From NCBI RefSeq assembly GCF_001870905.1, contig NZ_LNDC01000140.1:1-64000 (forward strand): a stretch of DNA of 64,000 bases. Reading direction: 5' to 3'. This stretch comes from Geitlerinema sp. PCC 9228. GTDB taxonomy: Bacteria; Cyanobacteriota; Cyanobacteriia; Cyanobacteriales; PCC-9228. The position numbers and the translations under genes are program-made. Positions 53,060 through 62,947 of this stretch are shown piece by piece. Numbering within the stretch: position 1 is the stretch's first letter; each line of letters starts with the position of its first letter. The notes under the pieces are model-generated. The model worked only from the letters and a program-made list of their open reading frames with translations. It searched no databases and had not been told where the DNA came from.

Positions 53060-53657
53060 AGAACAACCCTAGGTTTCGCTGGCGTTGATAGCACCGAGTA
53101 GGCAGTTTGGGGAGTTTTGCCGGTGGTTGGGTTTATTGTTCCCCGATCCACCCAACGGACAACAGCAGCATCCCACGCATGCTACCACTTTTGCTGCCTT
53201 TTTCTATTAAATCAAAATTTTCCGCCATCCCAAAATGCCTTGGGTCAATTTTTTTCTGGTCTAGGACCGCATTTTGGTACCACCATTTCACGGAAAATCT
53301 TCGATAGGTTTCGTGCCCTGTACAACCGCTATTCCTGTGACCTTAGCACCAGGAGCGAACGGATAACGGCGAAATACAAATGTAGTCAGTCAGTTAAGAC
53401 TTAGGCTGGTTAGCTAGCTGAAGCTGGAGGCATGAAGCCCCCGTGCTTCAGCTGGGGGTGCTGACGATTCTCCGTACCAGAGGCTTCGCGATCGCGTGCG
53501 TGGCAGTGTAGGATAGATAGTCAATACTGAAAACAGCAGCGTTGGTACAGAAAACCGGAATTTCCTGCTACTGGGAATTATTCCTTTTCTTTCCTATACT
53601 AAACCACTGTTGGCAAATCGCCAGTCGCGTCTTTAGTTTTTCATGGTTTTGAGGCTT
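53060..53657. other. Gap upstream of tpiA
   Basis: No gene. The notable content is the transposon right-end-like sequence at 53404-53466 listed separately. A HIP1-type GCGATCGC lies at about 53488. The tpiA promoter should lie after 53470. Confidence 0.35.
53404..53466 (+). repeat. IS605-type right-end sequence with pseudoknot potential
   Basis: GGCTGGTTAG..GGAGGCATGAAG..GGGGGTGCTGAC aligns with the right ends of copies A and B. Stem 1: GCTGAAGC (53417-53424) with GCTTCAGC (53445-53452). Stem 2: CCCCC (53438-53442), inside the stem-1 loop, with GGGGG (53454-53458) just outside it. This is an H-type pseudoknot layout, typical of the 3' end of TnpB omega-RNAs. The rest of the element is missing. 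Confidence 0.55.
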
Positions 53658-54383
53658 ATGAGAAGAATTATTCTTGCCGGTAACTGGAAAATGCATAAAA
53701 CCCAGGCAGAAGCCCTGGAATTTCTCCAAGGATTCTGCCACGCCGTACAAGAAACGCCGGAAGACCGGGAATTGGTTTTGTGCGTTCCTTTCACTGCTTT
53801 GGGGGTGATGTCGAAAAACCTGCATGGCACTAGAATTCGCCTGGGGTCGCAAAACATTCACTGGGAAGAGTCGGGGGCGTTTACTGGAGAAATTTCCGCT
53901 CCCATGCTGTTGGAAATGGGTGTTACCTATGCCATTGTCGGTCACAGCGAACGCCGGCAGTATTTTGGCGAAACCGACGATACGGTAAATAAACGCCTGC
54001 TAGCTGCCCAAAAACACGGGATGACGCCGATTTTGTGTGTAGGCGAAAGCAAAGAACAGCGGGATGCCGGGCAAACGGAAGCGCATATTTACAGCCAATT
54101 AGAGAAAGATTTGGCTAATGTTGATGAGAAAAACTTGGTGGTTGCCTACGAGCCCATTTGGGCGATTGGCACCGGCGATACTTGCGATGCCAAAGAAGCC
54201 AATCGGGTTATTGGCTTGATTCGCGCCCAACTCAGCACGCCCGATGTGCCCATTCAATACGGTGGTTCGGTGAAACCCGATAATATCGATGAAATTATGG
54301 CACAACCGGAAATCGATGGTGCTTTGGTGGGCGGTGCCAGTTTGAAACCGGATGCATTTGCTCGCATTGCCAACTATCAATAA
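53658..54383 (+). CDS. tpiA: Triose-phosphate isomerase
   Basis: A 241-residue TIM-barrel enzyme interconverting dihydroxyacetone phosphate and glyceraldehyde 3-phosphate, used in glycolysis and the Calvin cycle. Catalytic residues are the Lys of GNWKMHKT, the His of [12 protein letters not shown] and the Glu of [22 protein letters not shown] binds phosphate. ATG 53658 after GAGG is chosen; the in-frame ATG at 53643 is less likely. folP follows in the same direction after 123 bases. Confidence 0.97.
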   Translation: MRRIILAGNWKMHKTQAEALEFLQGFCHAVQETPEDRELVLCVPFTALGVMSKNLHGTRIRLGSQNIHWEESGAFTGEISAPMLLEMGVTYAIVGHSERRQYFGETDDTVNKRLLAAQKHGMTPILCVGESKEQRDAGQTEAHIYSQLEKDLANVDEKNLVVAYEPIWAIGTGDTCDAKEANRVIGLIRAQLSTPDVPIQYGGSVKPDNIDEIMAQPEIDGALVGGASLKPDAFARIANYQ

Positions 54384-54506
54384 ATTGTGGCTACGATTGT
54401 GCGTTCGCGAAGCGTCTGCTACGGAGAATCGCTTGTCCCCAGCGATGGTCCGAAGGACCGGTACCTCCGGCACCATCGCCGAGTTTTGTTGTCTCAGCGT
54501 GTCGAT
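54384..54506 (+). repeat. Dispersed-repeat-like spacer between tpiA and folP
   Basis: The spacer contains GCGTTCGCGAAGCGTCTGC and TACGGAGAATCGC, a type of sequence common as a dispersed repeat in cyanobacteria, plus a GGTCCGAAGGACC palindrome and a GGTACCTCCGGCACC stretch. The frame of folP runs open through it from a TTG at 54387, but the translation is not folate-synthase-like. Confidence 0.4.
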
Positions 54507-55364
54507 ATGTCCCTTTCTTCTCAACTTTCTCTCCCCCTACGCCAAGGTTGTCTCGTTTGGGGAAAACGTACCTATATGATGGGGGTTTTAAATGTTACCC
54601 CCGACAGTTTTAGCGATGGCGGCGATTTCGATAGTTTGCAGGCTGCTACCCAGCAAGGTATGGCCATGGCAGAGGCGGGTGCGGATATTTTGGATATTGG
54701 CGGTCAGTCTACCAGACCAGGGGCTGCCGATGTTGCTTTGGAAACGGAACGAAAACGGGTTTTGCCGGTGATTGCAGCGATTCGCCAGCAAAGCCAAGTG
54801 CCCATTTCCATCGATACGATGAAGTCGGAAATAGCCCGCGAAGCCTTGCTTGCCGGTGCCGATGTGGTTAACGATGTTACTGCTGGGACCCACGACCCCG
54901 ATATGTTTTCTGTGGTGGCGCAGCAGCAAGCGCCGATTGTTTTGATGCACATGCGGGGAACGCCGGCAACTATGCAGCAGCTTACTCAGTACGAAGATGT
55001 GGTGGCTGAGGTGAAAGCCTACTTGCGCGATCGCGCCGAAACTGCGATCGCTGCGGGCATTGATGCACGTAAAATTATCCTAGATCCGGGGATTGGTTTT
55101 GCCAAAACTTACCAGCAAAATCTGGAAATCTTACGGCGGTTGGCGGCGTTTCGGGAATTGGGCTATCCCCTTTTGGTGGGTGTTTCTCGTAAAAGCTTCA
55201 TCGGCAAAATTCTCAATCGTCCCCATGCTAAGGAACGCATTTGGGGAACTGCTGCGGCTTGTACGGCTGCGATCGCTACGGGTGCTTGCGATGTTTTAAG
55301 AGTTCACGATGTCGCTGCTATGGGGGATGTGGCTCGGGTGGCGGATGCTCTTTATCGCGGTTAG
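54507..55364 (+). CDS. folP: Dihydropteroate synthase
   Basis: A 285-residue enzyme joining p-aminobenzoate to a dihydropterin in folate synthesis, the sulfonamide target. Motifs are MGVLNVTPDSFSDGGDF, DIGGQSTRPGA, PISIDTMKSEIAREAL, VNDVTAGTHDPDMF, DPGIGFAKTYQQN and GVSRKSFIGK (pterin and sulfonamide loops). ATG 54507 is the natural start. It is probably cotranscribed with tpiA. Confidence 0.95.
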   Translation: MSLSSQLSLPLRQGCLVWGKRTYMMGVLNVTPDSFSDGGDFDSLQAATQQGMAMAEAGADILDIGGQSTRPGAADVALETERKRVLPVIAAIRQQSQVPISIDTMKSEIAREALLAGADVVNDVTAGTHDPDMFSVVAQQQAPIVLMHMRGTPATMQQLTQYEDVVAEVKAYLRDRAETAIAAGIDARKIILDPGIGFAKTYQQNLEILRRLAAFRELGYPLLVGVSRKSFIGKILNRPHAKERIWGTAAACTAAIATGACDVLRVHDVAAMGDVARVADALYRG

Positions 55365-55794
55365 GAAGTGGCGATTGGGGAGGCAGATATCTAATTTTTA
55401 GTATGCTATCTATGGGTAGATTGTCGCGGATGGTCTATCTATAATCTCCAGATAATCGCTAGCAGCAAAACGTTTTGTATTTTCAATCTCTCCCCCAAAA
55501 TCCCTCCAGAATATCTCCCGAAATAATTGAGAATCTTGTCAATTAGCTACGAAATTTCGCCCCTTGACCCATGGGGATGGAAAATTGTAAAATCAAAAGT
55601 CATAGTATGGGTGTGTTGTATATGCAATTTTTTTCTCAAGTCGCTTCAGCCCTATAATTGCGTATATTTTTTGGGGGACGGAAATTTTTTGCCCTATCCC
55701 CATGGACATTTATTTTTGTAAAGGCAAGGGGACCCATCTTGACAAAAAATTCGTTTCGTGGTATGCAAAGCTCCCTCTTTCCCATTTCCACCAC
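55365..55794. other. Gap between folP and paraslipin gene
   Basis: An AT-rich, gene-free 430-base stretch between convergent genes. CCATGGGGAT (about 55569) and ATCCCCATGG (about 55697) are inverted repeats 120 bases apart; no transposase frame lies between. No strong terminator is evident for folP. Confidence 0.3.
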
Positions 55795-56700
55795 CTATTC
55801 CTCTGAGGTAGACGGCGATGGCGTGACATTCCCTGAAGATTCGCCGGTTGATTGCTGCTGGGTTTGGGTTTGTAAATTTTGGGAGGGTTCCGTTGTACCC
55901 AAGGTAGAAATTTCACTACTTTCTAACATTTCTTCCAAACTCTGTGTTAAAGCTTTTGGGTCCATAAAAATAATTTTGGAATTTTGACTTTGGCTAACTT
56001 GGGAAGCTGCTTCTACGTATTGCCTGGCAACCAAAAACTTCAAAATTTCTCGACCGCTGGGAAGTTCGGAAAAATGCGTTCCCAATACTTTCAAAATTTC
56101 TTCAATGGAGGCGGCGGTGGCTTGGGCTTTGGAAAGGGTTGCCCGTTTGTCAATTTCCGCGGCTTGCTGGGCTGCCATAGAGGCACGTACATCATCGGGT
56201 AATTCCAAGCGTTCCACCTGTACCCGGGTTACTTTGACGCCCCAATTGGCAGTCACATCATCTACCTGTTTTAATAAAATTTGATTGATATCTTTGGTGG
56301 AAGATACGGTGGCTTCTAAGTTTTTGCGACCAATTTCTGCTCTGAGGGTGGTGTTAATTAAACTTTCTAAAGCGGCTTCTAATTTATCGATATTGTAATA
56401 GGCTTTTTCTAAATCTACCACTTGCCAGTACACCACGGCATCGATGGTAATATAAACGTTGTCTTTGGTGATGGCTTCCTGGGAGGGAACGTTTAAGACT
56501 TGTTCGGCGCGGCTGTAGCGACAAACAATTTTTTCTAGGAGGGGAACGACGAAGTTAATGCCGGGGTCTAGCTGGCGGTTGTATTTGCCCAAACGTTCCA
56601 CCAGTGCCATATCGTTGCTGTGAATCATGCGCACGGAAAAACGGAGGTATAAAAGCGCGATCGCTAGCAGAGAAACAATGGCAGCAATTAGGGAACTCAT
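55795..56700 (-). CDS. SPFH/stomatin-like protein (paraslipin)
   Basis: A 301-residue membrane-anchored SPFH protein: an N-terminal membrane segment (LIAAIVSLLAIALLYLRFSV), the band-7 domain (VERLGKYNRQLDPGINFVVP, RAEQVLNVPSQEAITKDNVYITIDAVVYWQVVD), a coiled-coil LPDDVRASMAAQQAAEIDKRATLSKAQA and FLVARQYVEAASQVSQSQNSKIIFMDP. Such proteins oligomerise on membranes and are linked to stress and membrane quality control. The last 40 residues are Ser/Thr/Gln-rich. Confidence 0.92.
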   Translation of the reverse strand: MSSLIAAIVSLLAIALLYLRFSVRMIHSNDMALVERLGKYNRQLDPGINFVVPLLEKIVCRYSRAEQVLNVPSQEAITKDNVYITIDAVVYWQVVDLEKAYYNIDKLEAALESLINTTLRAEIGRKNLEATVSSTKDINQILLKQVDDVTANWGVKVTRVQVERLELPDDVRASMAAQQAAEIDKRATLSKAQATAASIEEILKVLGTHFSELPSGREILKFLVARQYVEAASQVSQSQNSKIIFMDPKALTQSLEEMLESSEISTLGTTEPSQNLQTQTQQQSTGESSGNVTPSPSTSEE

Positions 56701-56814
56701 GGCTACCTCGCTAATAAGAAAGGGGGAAGCAGGAATTCTCCCTTTCTTCCCCTATTATCGTAGATGGTTTGCTTTTGGTTCGCGCGTCAAACCGGGTGGT
56801 TTGGAAATGATTTT

Positions 56815-58017
56815 TTAAGCATCGTTGAGGGCAGCAATACCTGGTAGTTCTTTGCCTTCTAGTAGTTCCAAGCTGGCACCGCCGCCGGTAGAAATATGGC
56901 TCATTTTATCGGCTAGCCCCACTTTTTCCACAGCCGCTACGGAGTCTCCCCCACCTATAATTGTACTAGCACCATTATCGGTGAGTTCTGCCATGGTCCG
57001 CGCGATCGCTTTGGTACCTTCAGCGAAACGCTCAAATTCAAACACGCCCATGGGTCCGTTCCAAATCACGGTTTTGCAATCTTGCAGGGCTTGTTGAAAC
57101 GCATTGACCGTATCGGCACCGATATCCAAGCCCATCCAACCATCGGGGATGTTTTCTACTTTCACTGTTTGGGCGTTGGCATCGGCAGCGAATCGATCGG
57201 CAATTACCACATCGGTGGGTAGCATCAATTCTACGCCATTTTCTTTGGCTTTGGCTTCCAGCGATCGCGCCAATTCCAGTTTGTCTTCTTCCACCAGGGA
57301 ACCGCCAACACTGTAGCCGCGGGCTTTTAAGAAGGTGAAAATCATACCGCCGCCCAGCAGTAGCTTGTTGACTTTTTCTAGCAACGTTTCGATGACACCA
57401 ATTTTGCTGGAAACCTTGGAACCGCCGATAATTGCAGCCAGAGGACGTTGGGGATTTTCAATAGCACCGCGCAAATATTGCAATTCTTTATCAATAAGGA
57501 AGCCGCCGACGCAAGGTTTTAAATGGTGGGTAACCCCTTCGGTGGAAGCATGGGCGCGGTGGGCTGTGCCAAAAGCATCGTTGACATACATATCGGCTAC
57601 GGAAGCCAGTTGTTTGGCGAATTCGGGGTCGTTTTCTTCCTCTTCCGCGTAGAAGCGCACGTTTTCCAACAGGACCACATCGCCGTTGTGCATGTCGTTG
57701 ACGGTGGCAGCCACGGTTTCGCCGATGCAATTGTCGCAAGTAAGGACTTTTTTGCCCAACAGTTCCGCCAAACGGACGCCCACCGGTTTGAGGCTTAATT
57801 TTTCGTCAGGGCCTTTTGGACGCCCTAGGTGGCTGGTGAGAATGACTTTGGCACCGTTGTTAGTCAGGTGTTGGATGGTAGGTAGGGCAGCGCGAATGCG
57901 GGTATCGTCGGTAATCGAACCGCTATCGTTGAGGGGCACGTTAAAATCTGCCCGCACCAACACGCGCTTGCCATTGAGTTCTTCAACGGGTAGGTTTGCC
58001 AACGTTTTCTTGGCCAC
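56815..58017 (-). CDS. pgk: Phosphoglycerate kinase
   Basis: A 400-residue enzyme of glycolysis and the Calvin cycle. [62 protein letters not shown] and [14 protein letters not shown] are the family blocks. The start is GTG 58017 behind GGAGG, giving the usual [14 protein letters not shown]-terminus. It stands between the paraslipin and ABC genes, all on the minus strand. Confidence 0.96.
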   Translation of the reverse strand: MAKKTLANLPVEELNGKRVLVRADFNVPLNDSGSITDDTRIRAALPTIQHLTNNGAKVILTSHLGRPKGPDEKLSLKPVGVRLAELLGKKVLTCDNCIGETVAATVNDMHNGDVVLLENVRFYAEEEENDPEFAKQLASVADMYVNDAFGTAHRAHASTEGVTHHLKPCVGGFLIDKELQYLRGAIENPQRPLAAIIGGSKVSSKIGVIETLLEKVNKLLLGGGMIFTFLKARGYSVGGSLVEEDKLELARSLEAKAKENGVELMLPTDVVIADRFAADANAQTVKVENIPDGWMGLDIGADTVNAFQQALQDCKTVIWNGPMGVFEFERFAEGTKAIARTMAELTDNGASTIIGGGDSVAAVEKVGLADKMSHISTGGGASLELLEGKELPGIAALNDA

Positions 58018-58139
58018 GAATACACCTCCAAGTTGTATTGTCCAAGTTCAGTATCCCATATCACCGAACCGCCGCTATGGTGCGTTGGATTTTCTTGCCT
58101 GCCAGCTGGTTACCATATCTTGGTAATTTTGTCAAGGTT

Positions 58140-60032
58140 TTATCCAGCCAGACGCTTTTGAATGCTTGCCAAATCTCCCGTGGGGATAGCATCGATCAAA
58201 GTGCGGGTGTAGTCTGTCTGCGGTTGCCGGTAAATTTGTTCTGCGGGACCAATTTCCTCAATTTTGCCGCGATTCATCACCATCATGCGATCGCTCATAA
58301 ACTTCACCACCCCCAAATCATGGGAAATAAAAATATAAGTTAGGTCAAACTCCTGCTGCAACTCCTTCAGCAAATTCAAAACCTGCGCCTGCACCGAAAC
58401 ATCCAACGCCGAAACCGACTCATCGCAAACAATAAACTTAGGATAGTTCGCCAACGCCCGGGCAATACAAACCCGCTGCCTTTGACCGCCAGAAAACTCG
58501 TGGGGATAGCGTTTCATGTAATTGGCATCCAAACCCACTCGCTCCAACAAATAAGCAACCCGTTCCCGTTTCTGTTTGTTCGTTCCCCCTTCCTGATGGA
58601 TATTCAGCGGTTCCATCACAATACTGCCAATGGTCATCCGGGGATTGAGCGAGCTAAACGGGTCTTGAAAAATAATTTGCATCTGGCGGCGCAGCCTTCG
58701 CAGCTGGCGATAGGTGAGATTGGTAACGTTTTCACCATCAAACCAAATCGTACCGCTCATGGGTTCCACCAGACGCAACAAAGCGCGGGCTAACGTGGTT
58801 TTGCCGCAACCCGACTCGCCCACCAACCCCAACGTTTCCCCAGCAAAAAGGTCAAAAGAAACCCCATTCACCGCCATGGCATAGCGTTTGGTATTGCCAA
58901 AAACCCCACGAATGGGAAATCCAACCTGTAAATTTTGCACCGAGAGCAGGGATTCTCGTGTTTGTAGGGAACTCAGGCGGTCTTCAACTTCTTCAGAACT
59001 GACTTGGTCGCCCATTTCCGAAAAATCTTGACCGTTGCTGTCAGCGCGGTCTTTCACTTGCATAAAGTCAGCAATCGTGGGCAGATAGCGCAATCGTTTT
59101 TCCGGTTGCGGGCGACAAGCCAGCAAACCTTGGGTATAGGGATGTTGGGGATTGGAGAAAATTTCCCAAACCGAACCGGATTCCACAATTTGCCCCTGAT
59201 ACATCACCGCCACCTTATCCGCAATTTCTGCAATCACGCCCAAATCGTGGGTAATGAACATCAACGACATGTGGCGGTGCGATCGCAATTCCCGCAATAA
59301 ATTTAAAATCGCCGCCTGTACGGTAACATCGAGGGCAGTGGTGGGTTCGTCAGCAACCAGCAGCCTGGGGTCGCCCGAAATCGCCATGGCAATGGTAACC
59401 CGTTGCAGTTGCCCCCCAGACAGTTGGTGGGGATAGCGTTTTAGCATCGCTTGTTTTTGCCGGTTGATGGTTTCGGTAATGGTTCTTTCGTCGGGATTGC
59501 CCGGCAGTTGGGCAATAGCAGTTTCTCGTAGTTCCTCGTCGCTGGGGAGAACCTGCACCTCCTGCAACAAAGCAATGGCTTGCCGCCTGGCTTCCGCATC
59601 CGAAACTTGACGATGCTGGCGAATGCTTTCCGTTAGTTGAAACCCAATGGTAAACACCGGATTCAACGCACTCATGGGTTCTTGGAAAATCGTAGAAATT
59701 TGGCTGCCACGATACAGCCGGCGGCGGGATTCGGGCAGTTGGTTTAAATCCACCAATTCTCCGCTGCCTTTAGACTGGAAATTGCCACGGAACCAAATTT
59801 CGCCATGGGTGATTTTGCCAGGCGGGTTGGGCAACAATCCCATCACCGCCAACGCCGTTACGGATTTGCCAGAACCCGACTCTCCCACAACGCCGAGGGT
59901 TTCCCCTTGTTCGATTTGAAAAGAAATACCATCTACAGCTTGGATGACTTTCTCGTCTGTATCGAACTGTACCTGTAGATTGCGAACATCTAAAATTGTG
60001 TTGGGAGCAATATCTTTAACAGTAGCGACCAT
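58140..60032 (-). CDS. ABC transporter with two fused ATP-binding domains (dipeptide/oligopeptide type)
   Basis: A 630-residue fusion of DppD- and DppF-like ATPases, as in GsiA. Domain 1: GESGSGKSVTALAVMG, LSGGQLQRVTIAMAI, LLVADEPTTALDV. Domain 2 (from about residue 335): GESGCGKTTLARAL, FSGGQRQRVCIARAL, and a Walker B reading FIVCDESVSALDV, with Ser in place of the usual Pro. It would energise import of peptides, glutathione or nickel. No permease or binding-protein genes lie beside it, so its membrane partners are unlinked. Confidence 0.88.
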   Translation of the reverse strand: MVATVKDIAPNTILDVRNLQVQFDTDEKVIQAVDGISFQIEQGETLGVVGESGSGKSVTALAVMGLLPNPPGKITHGEIWFRGNFQSKGSGELVDLNQLPESRRRLYRGSQISTIFQEPMSALNPVFTIGFQLTESIRQHRQVSDAEARRQAIALLQEVQVLPSDEELRETAIAQLPGNPDERTITETINRQKQAMLKRYPHQLSGGQLQRVTIAMAISGDPRLLVADEPTTALDVTVQAAILNLLRELRSHRHMSLMFITHDLGVIAEIADKVAVMYQGQIVESGSVWEIFSNPQHPYTQGLLACRPQPEKRLRYLPTIADFMQVKDRADSNGQDFSEMGDQVSSEEVEDRLSSLQTRESLLSVQNLQVGFPIRGVFGNTKRYAMAVNGVSFDLFAGETLGLVGESGCGKTTLARALLRLVEPMSGTIWFDGENVTNLTYRQLRRLRRQMQIIFQDPFSSLNPRMTIGSIVMEPLNIHQEGGTNKQKRERVAYLLERVGLDANYMKRYPHEFSGGQRQRVCIARALANYPKFIVCDESVSALDVSVQAQVLNLLKELQQEFDLTYIFISHDLGVVKFMSDRMMVMNRGKIEEIGPAEQIYRQPQTDYTRTLIDAIPTGDLASIQKRLAG

Positions 60033-60246
60033 AGAACAGTGGAGTTTCCGAAACCAACAACTTGCGGTGAGCGAACTTGTGCTGATGAACCGCCATCCTC
60101 ATCTTAGTGCCATTGTATGCGATCGCGGGTACTTGGCGAACAATTGCGTGGCAGATAGAGTGTGGTCATTGGGAACTGCATAAAATGGATGGTTGCTAGC
60201 TTTGCCTGGGGCAAAGTTTCTGGTTAAGACAGATATCAAAATACTC

Positions 60247-60331
60247 TATCATCCCCCTTTCTCCCCCTTTCTCCCCCTTTCTCCCACTCCTCCCCCTCCT
60301 CCCCCTCATCCCACTCCTCCCACTCCTCCCC
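60247..60331. repeat. Polypyrimidine tandem repeat
   Basis: CTCCCCCTTT is repeated three times, then CTCC/CCCT units continue to about 60331, giving an 85-base tract that is almost all pyrimidine on the plus strand and purine on the minus. The minus strand would encode a Glu/Gly/Trp-rich low-complexity product, which I do not call as a gene. It lies about 80 bases upstream of the TldD/PmbA gene. Confidence 0.7.
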
Positions 60332-60409
60332 TTGGATACAACCGCCAAACGCGCAACAATAGAAAAATAAATTGTCTGTAGAACGCAGTATTTCTAGGAA
60401 ATAGGCATT

Positions 60410-61738
60410 GTGAGCGATCCAACCATCGAAAAAATTCTCCAACTTGCCTCCCAAAGGGCAGATTCGGCAGAAGTCTACTATCTCGCTAGCGAAGACACGC
60501 CCATTGAATTTGAAAACAACCGATTAAAATCCTTGCAAACCAAAGCCCTGCAAGGGGTTGCCTTGCGGGTGATTAAAAATGGTCGGTTGGGGTTTGCCAG
60601 TGCCACCGATTTAACCCGTATCGAAGAATTGGTGGATGCTGCCATCCAAACCTCAGAAATTGGCGATGAGGTGGATTTTGCCTTTGCGGATACCGTTGGC
60701 GAAAGCGAAACCAGTTCTGACTATACACCTCCCAGTAGCGACGAACTGGTAGCGTTGGGCAACCAACTAATTGGCGGCGTGCGAGAATATAACCCTGACA
60801 TTTTGGTGAATGTCGGTTTCCACGTGCGCAACGGTACGGTAAAATTTGCTACTACCAACGATGTTTACGCCCAGCGATCGCGCAAAATCCTCAGTGCCGA
60901 CATTGAAGGGAATTTGGTCAGGGGCGAAGATTTTCTGCAAATCTACACCTACGAAGTGGCTAGAGACGAACCCCTGGCTTGCATGAAAGCCAACCGTCTC
61001 GATGACAATCCCTTGCTGCAGGATTTGCTGCAAAAATATCGTTGGGCAGAAAATACTGCCACTGTCTCTAGCGGTCAGTTGCCGGTTTATTTTCTCCCCA
61101 GGGCTTTTGGATTTACCTTAGTTAGCCTGTTCGATACCATTCTTTCCGGGCAAGCCGTGGTGCAAAAAGCATCTCCCCTGGTCGATAAAGTGGGTCAAAC
61201 CATATTCGATCCGCGTTTTAGCTTGTGGGAAGACCCCAGCATAGGCACCGGTGCTTGTCAGTTTGACGACGAAGGCACCCCCACCAGCTACAAGAAACTT
61301 ATCGACCAAGGTACCATACAAGGATTTTACTGGGACCGACGCTGGGCAGCCCGTGGTGGCGTTCAACCTACTGGCAACGGCTTTCGCGGCGGTTTGTCTC
61401 GCCCCAACCCCGATTTGGTAAACATTTGCGTGGCAGGGGGCAACACGCCAACTAGCGAACTAATTGGCAATATTAAAGAAGGGATTATCGTAGACCAAGT
61501 GTTGGGGGCTGGTCAGTCCAACCAACTGGCAGGCGAATTTTCCGTTAATCTAGATTTGGGCTATAAGGTGGAAAACGGGGAAATTGTCGGTCGCGTCAAA
61601 AATACCATGGTAGCTGGTAATATTTTTGAAGCCTTTAATAATGTGGTAGATTTCAGCAGCCAGCCAGAGTGGGTAGGTGGCAGTGCCTATTTGCCGGGGA
61701 TTTTGTTCTCCCAGTTGGGCGTTGCTAGCAAGCAATAG
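60410..61738 (+). CDS. TldD/PmbA family protease-related protein
   Basis: A 442-residue protein of the TldD/PmbA family, which in E. coli acts as a heterodimeric zinc protease maturing peptides such as microcin B17. ADSAEVYYLASEDTPIEFENNRLKSLQTKALQGVALRVIKNGRLGFASAT is the characteristic N-terminal domain; ICVAGGNTPTSELIGNIKEGIIVDQVLGAGQSNQLAGEFSVNLDLGYKVENGEIVGRVKNTMVAGNIFEAF is the C-terminal part. It lacks a clear HExxxH, so it looks like a PmbA-type (non-metal) subunit. Start GTG 60410. The partner TldD must be elsewhere. Confidence 0.85.
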   Translation: MSDPTIEKILQLASQRADSAEVYYLASEDTPIEFENNRLKSLQTKALQGVALRVIKNGRLGFASATDLTRIEELVDAAIQTSEIGDEVDFAFADTVGESETSSDYTPPSSDELVALGNQLIGGVREYNPDILVNVGFHVRNGTVKFATTNDVYAQRSRKILSADIEGNLVRGEDFLQIYTYEVARDEPLACMKANRLDDNPLLQDLLQKYRWAENTATVSSGQLPVYFLPRAFGFTLVSLFDTILSGQAVVQKASPLVDKVGQTIFDPRFSLWEDPSIGTGACQFDDEGTPTSYKKLIDQGTIQGFYWDRRWAARGGVQPTGNGFRGGLSRPNPDLVNICVAGGNTPTSELIGNIKEGIIVDQVLGAGQSNQLAGEFSVNLDLGYKVENGEIVGRVKNTMVAGNIFEAFNNVVDFSSQPEWVGGSAYLPGILFSQLGVASKQ

Positions 61739-61753
61739 TTGCTTGCCATCGCT

Positions 61754-61803
61754 GCGGTGTAGGTTGACCGCAGCACTGGTAGGGGTTCCCCGTTCGCCCC
61801 TAC
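61754..61803 (+). terminator. Tandem hairpins after TldD/PmbA gene
   Basis: GCGGT..ACCGC (about 61755-61771) and GTAGGGG / CCCCTAC (61779-61785, 61797-61803) follow the stop within 65 bases. The second belongs to a common cyanobacterial repeat type. No T-run follows directly, so termination is probable but not certain. Confidence 0.4.
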
Positions 61804-61933
61804 TCTACCAAATATTCTGTTGGCTGGCATGGCTAGAGCAAAATTTGGGCTGGCTTGGTAGTCTACCAAAGAGCGGTTTTTGAATTTTTGACGATTCAAA
61901 CGCACGGTTGCGGATCGAAAAGAGACAAGTTTT

Positions 61934-62851
61934 ATGAAATTTTGGGCAAAAATTCGGCAGGTTATTTCACCAATTTCCCCCCGTAGGGGCAACCCCCCGT
62001 GGTTGCCCTGGCGCGTTGTTGGTGTTTTGGCGATCGCTACGATATTCCTAACCGGATGTGTAGACTATAAAGTAGGGATTCAATTCGACAACCAAACCCA
62101 CGGCACCATCGTGCAAAACGTTCGGTTGAGCGATAAATTAATGGCTTTCAATCGCGAGGCGGCATCGGCGTGGTTGGATAGCATTGCCAAACGCACGCGC
62201 AATCTCGGTGGCAAAGTGCGTAGCCTTTCCGAACAGGAGATAGAAGCCAAAATGAGCTTTAGCAATGCGGCGGAATTGGAAGAAAAATTAAATACCTTCT
62301 TTCATCCTATCCAAGAACAAAACCAAACCGCAGCAGCTTCGGATGGGGGTCCGCATTCTTCCGAATCGCAACCGGAATCCCGCACACCCAAAGAGGCTGC
62401 TACCGATACCGAAAATCAGGATGAACTGCCGCAAATTGGGTCTAATTTGAAAATTAACCAAAATAACTTTTTGCTGGTGTTGCGCAATCGTTTTGTGTAC
62501 GATATCGATCTGCGATCGCTAGCCGTTCTTTCTTCAGAAGGCAATATTTTGGTTAGCCCTGGCAGTCTGGTGGATTTAAAATTAACCTTGCAGGCACCTT
62601 GGGGTCTTCGTAGCGTGGAAAAACACGAATATGCGATTTCACCGCAGATGAATCTAGAAGGCAACCAACTCACCTGGAAATTGCAGCCAGGCAAACAAAA
62701 CCATCTAGAAGCCATTTTCTGGATTCCCAGCCCCATCGGCATCGGGGCAGTTGCGATCGCAATTTTGGTGGGAATTGGCTTTTGGTTAAAATACCAACTA
62801 CTACCATTTCTCGGATTTGGTAAAAAGAAAGCGAAGCCCCAAACGCAATAA
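61934..62851 (+). CDS. DUF3153 lipoprotein
   Basis: A 305-residue envelope protein. A hydrophobic N-terminal stretch ends in the lipobox LTGC (VVGVLAIATIFLTGC), a soluble domain follows (YKVGIQFDNQTHGTIVQNVRL, then an Asp/Glu/Ser-rich insert near residues 125-165), and a C-terminal membrane segment (IGIGAVAIAILVGIGFWLKY) is followed by a basic tail. This matches DUF3153, conserved in cyanobacteria, function unknown. AT-rich start region; ATG 61934. Confidence 0.82.
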   Translation: MKFWAKIRQVISPISPRRGNPPWLPWRVVGVLAIATIFLTGCVDYKVGIQFDNQTHGTIVQNVRLSDKLMAFNREAASAWLDSIAKRTRNLGGKVRSLSEQEIEAKMSFSNAAELEEKLNTFFHPIQEQNQTAAASDGGPHSSESQPESRTPKEAATDTENQDELPQIGSNLKINQNNFLLVLRNRFVYDIDLRSLAVLSSEGNILVSPGSLVDLKLTLQAPWGLRSVEKHEYAISPQMNLEGNQLTWKLQPGKQNHLEAIFWIPSPIGIGAVAIAILVGIGFWLKYQLLPFLGFGKKKAKPQTQ

Positions 62852-62947
62852 CCACCATTCCCATTCGCTACTGGCACCGCAGTTGTTTCCCACAACCATG
62901 CTTTCCCGGTATTCGATACGATTTGTCGAGTTAAAAGCGAAAATCAA

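Noticed and set aside
60236-60454. Minus-strand frame encoding a Glu/Gly/Trp-rich peptide
   Set aside because: It is the translation of the polypyrimidine repeat and overlaps the start of the TldD/PmbA gene.
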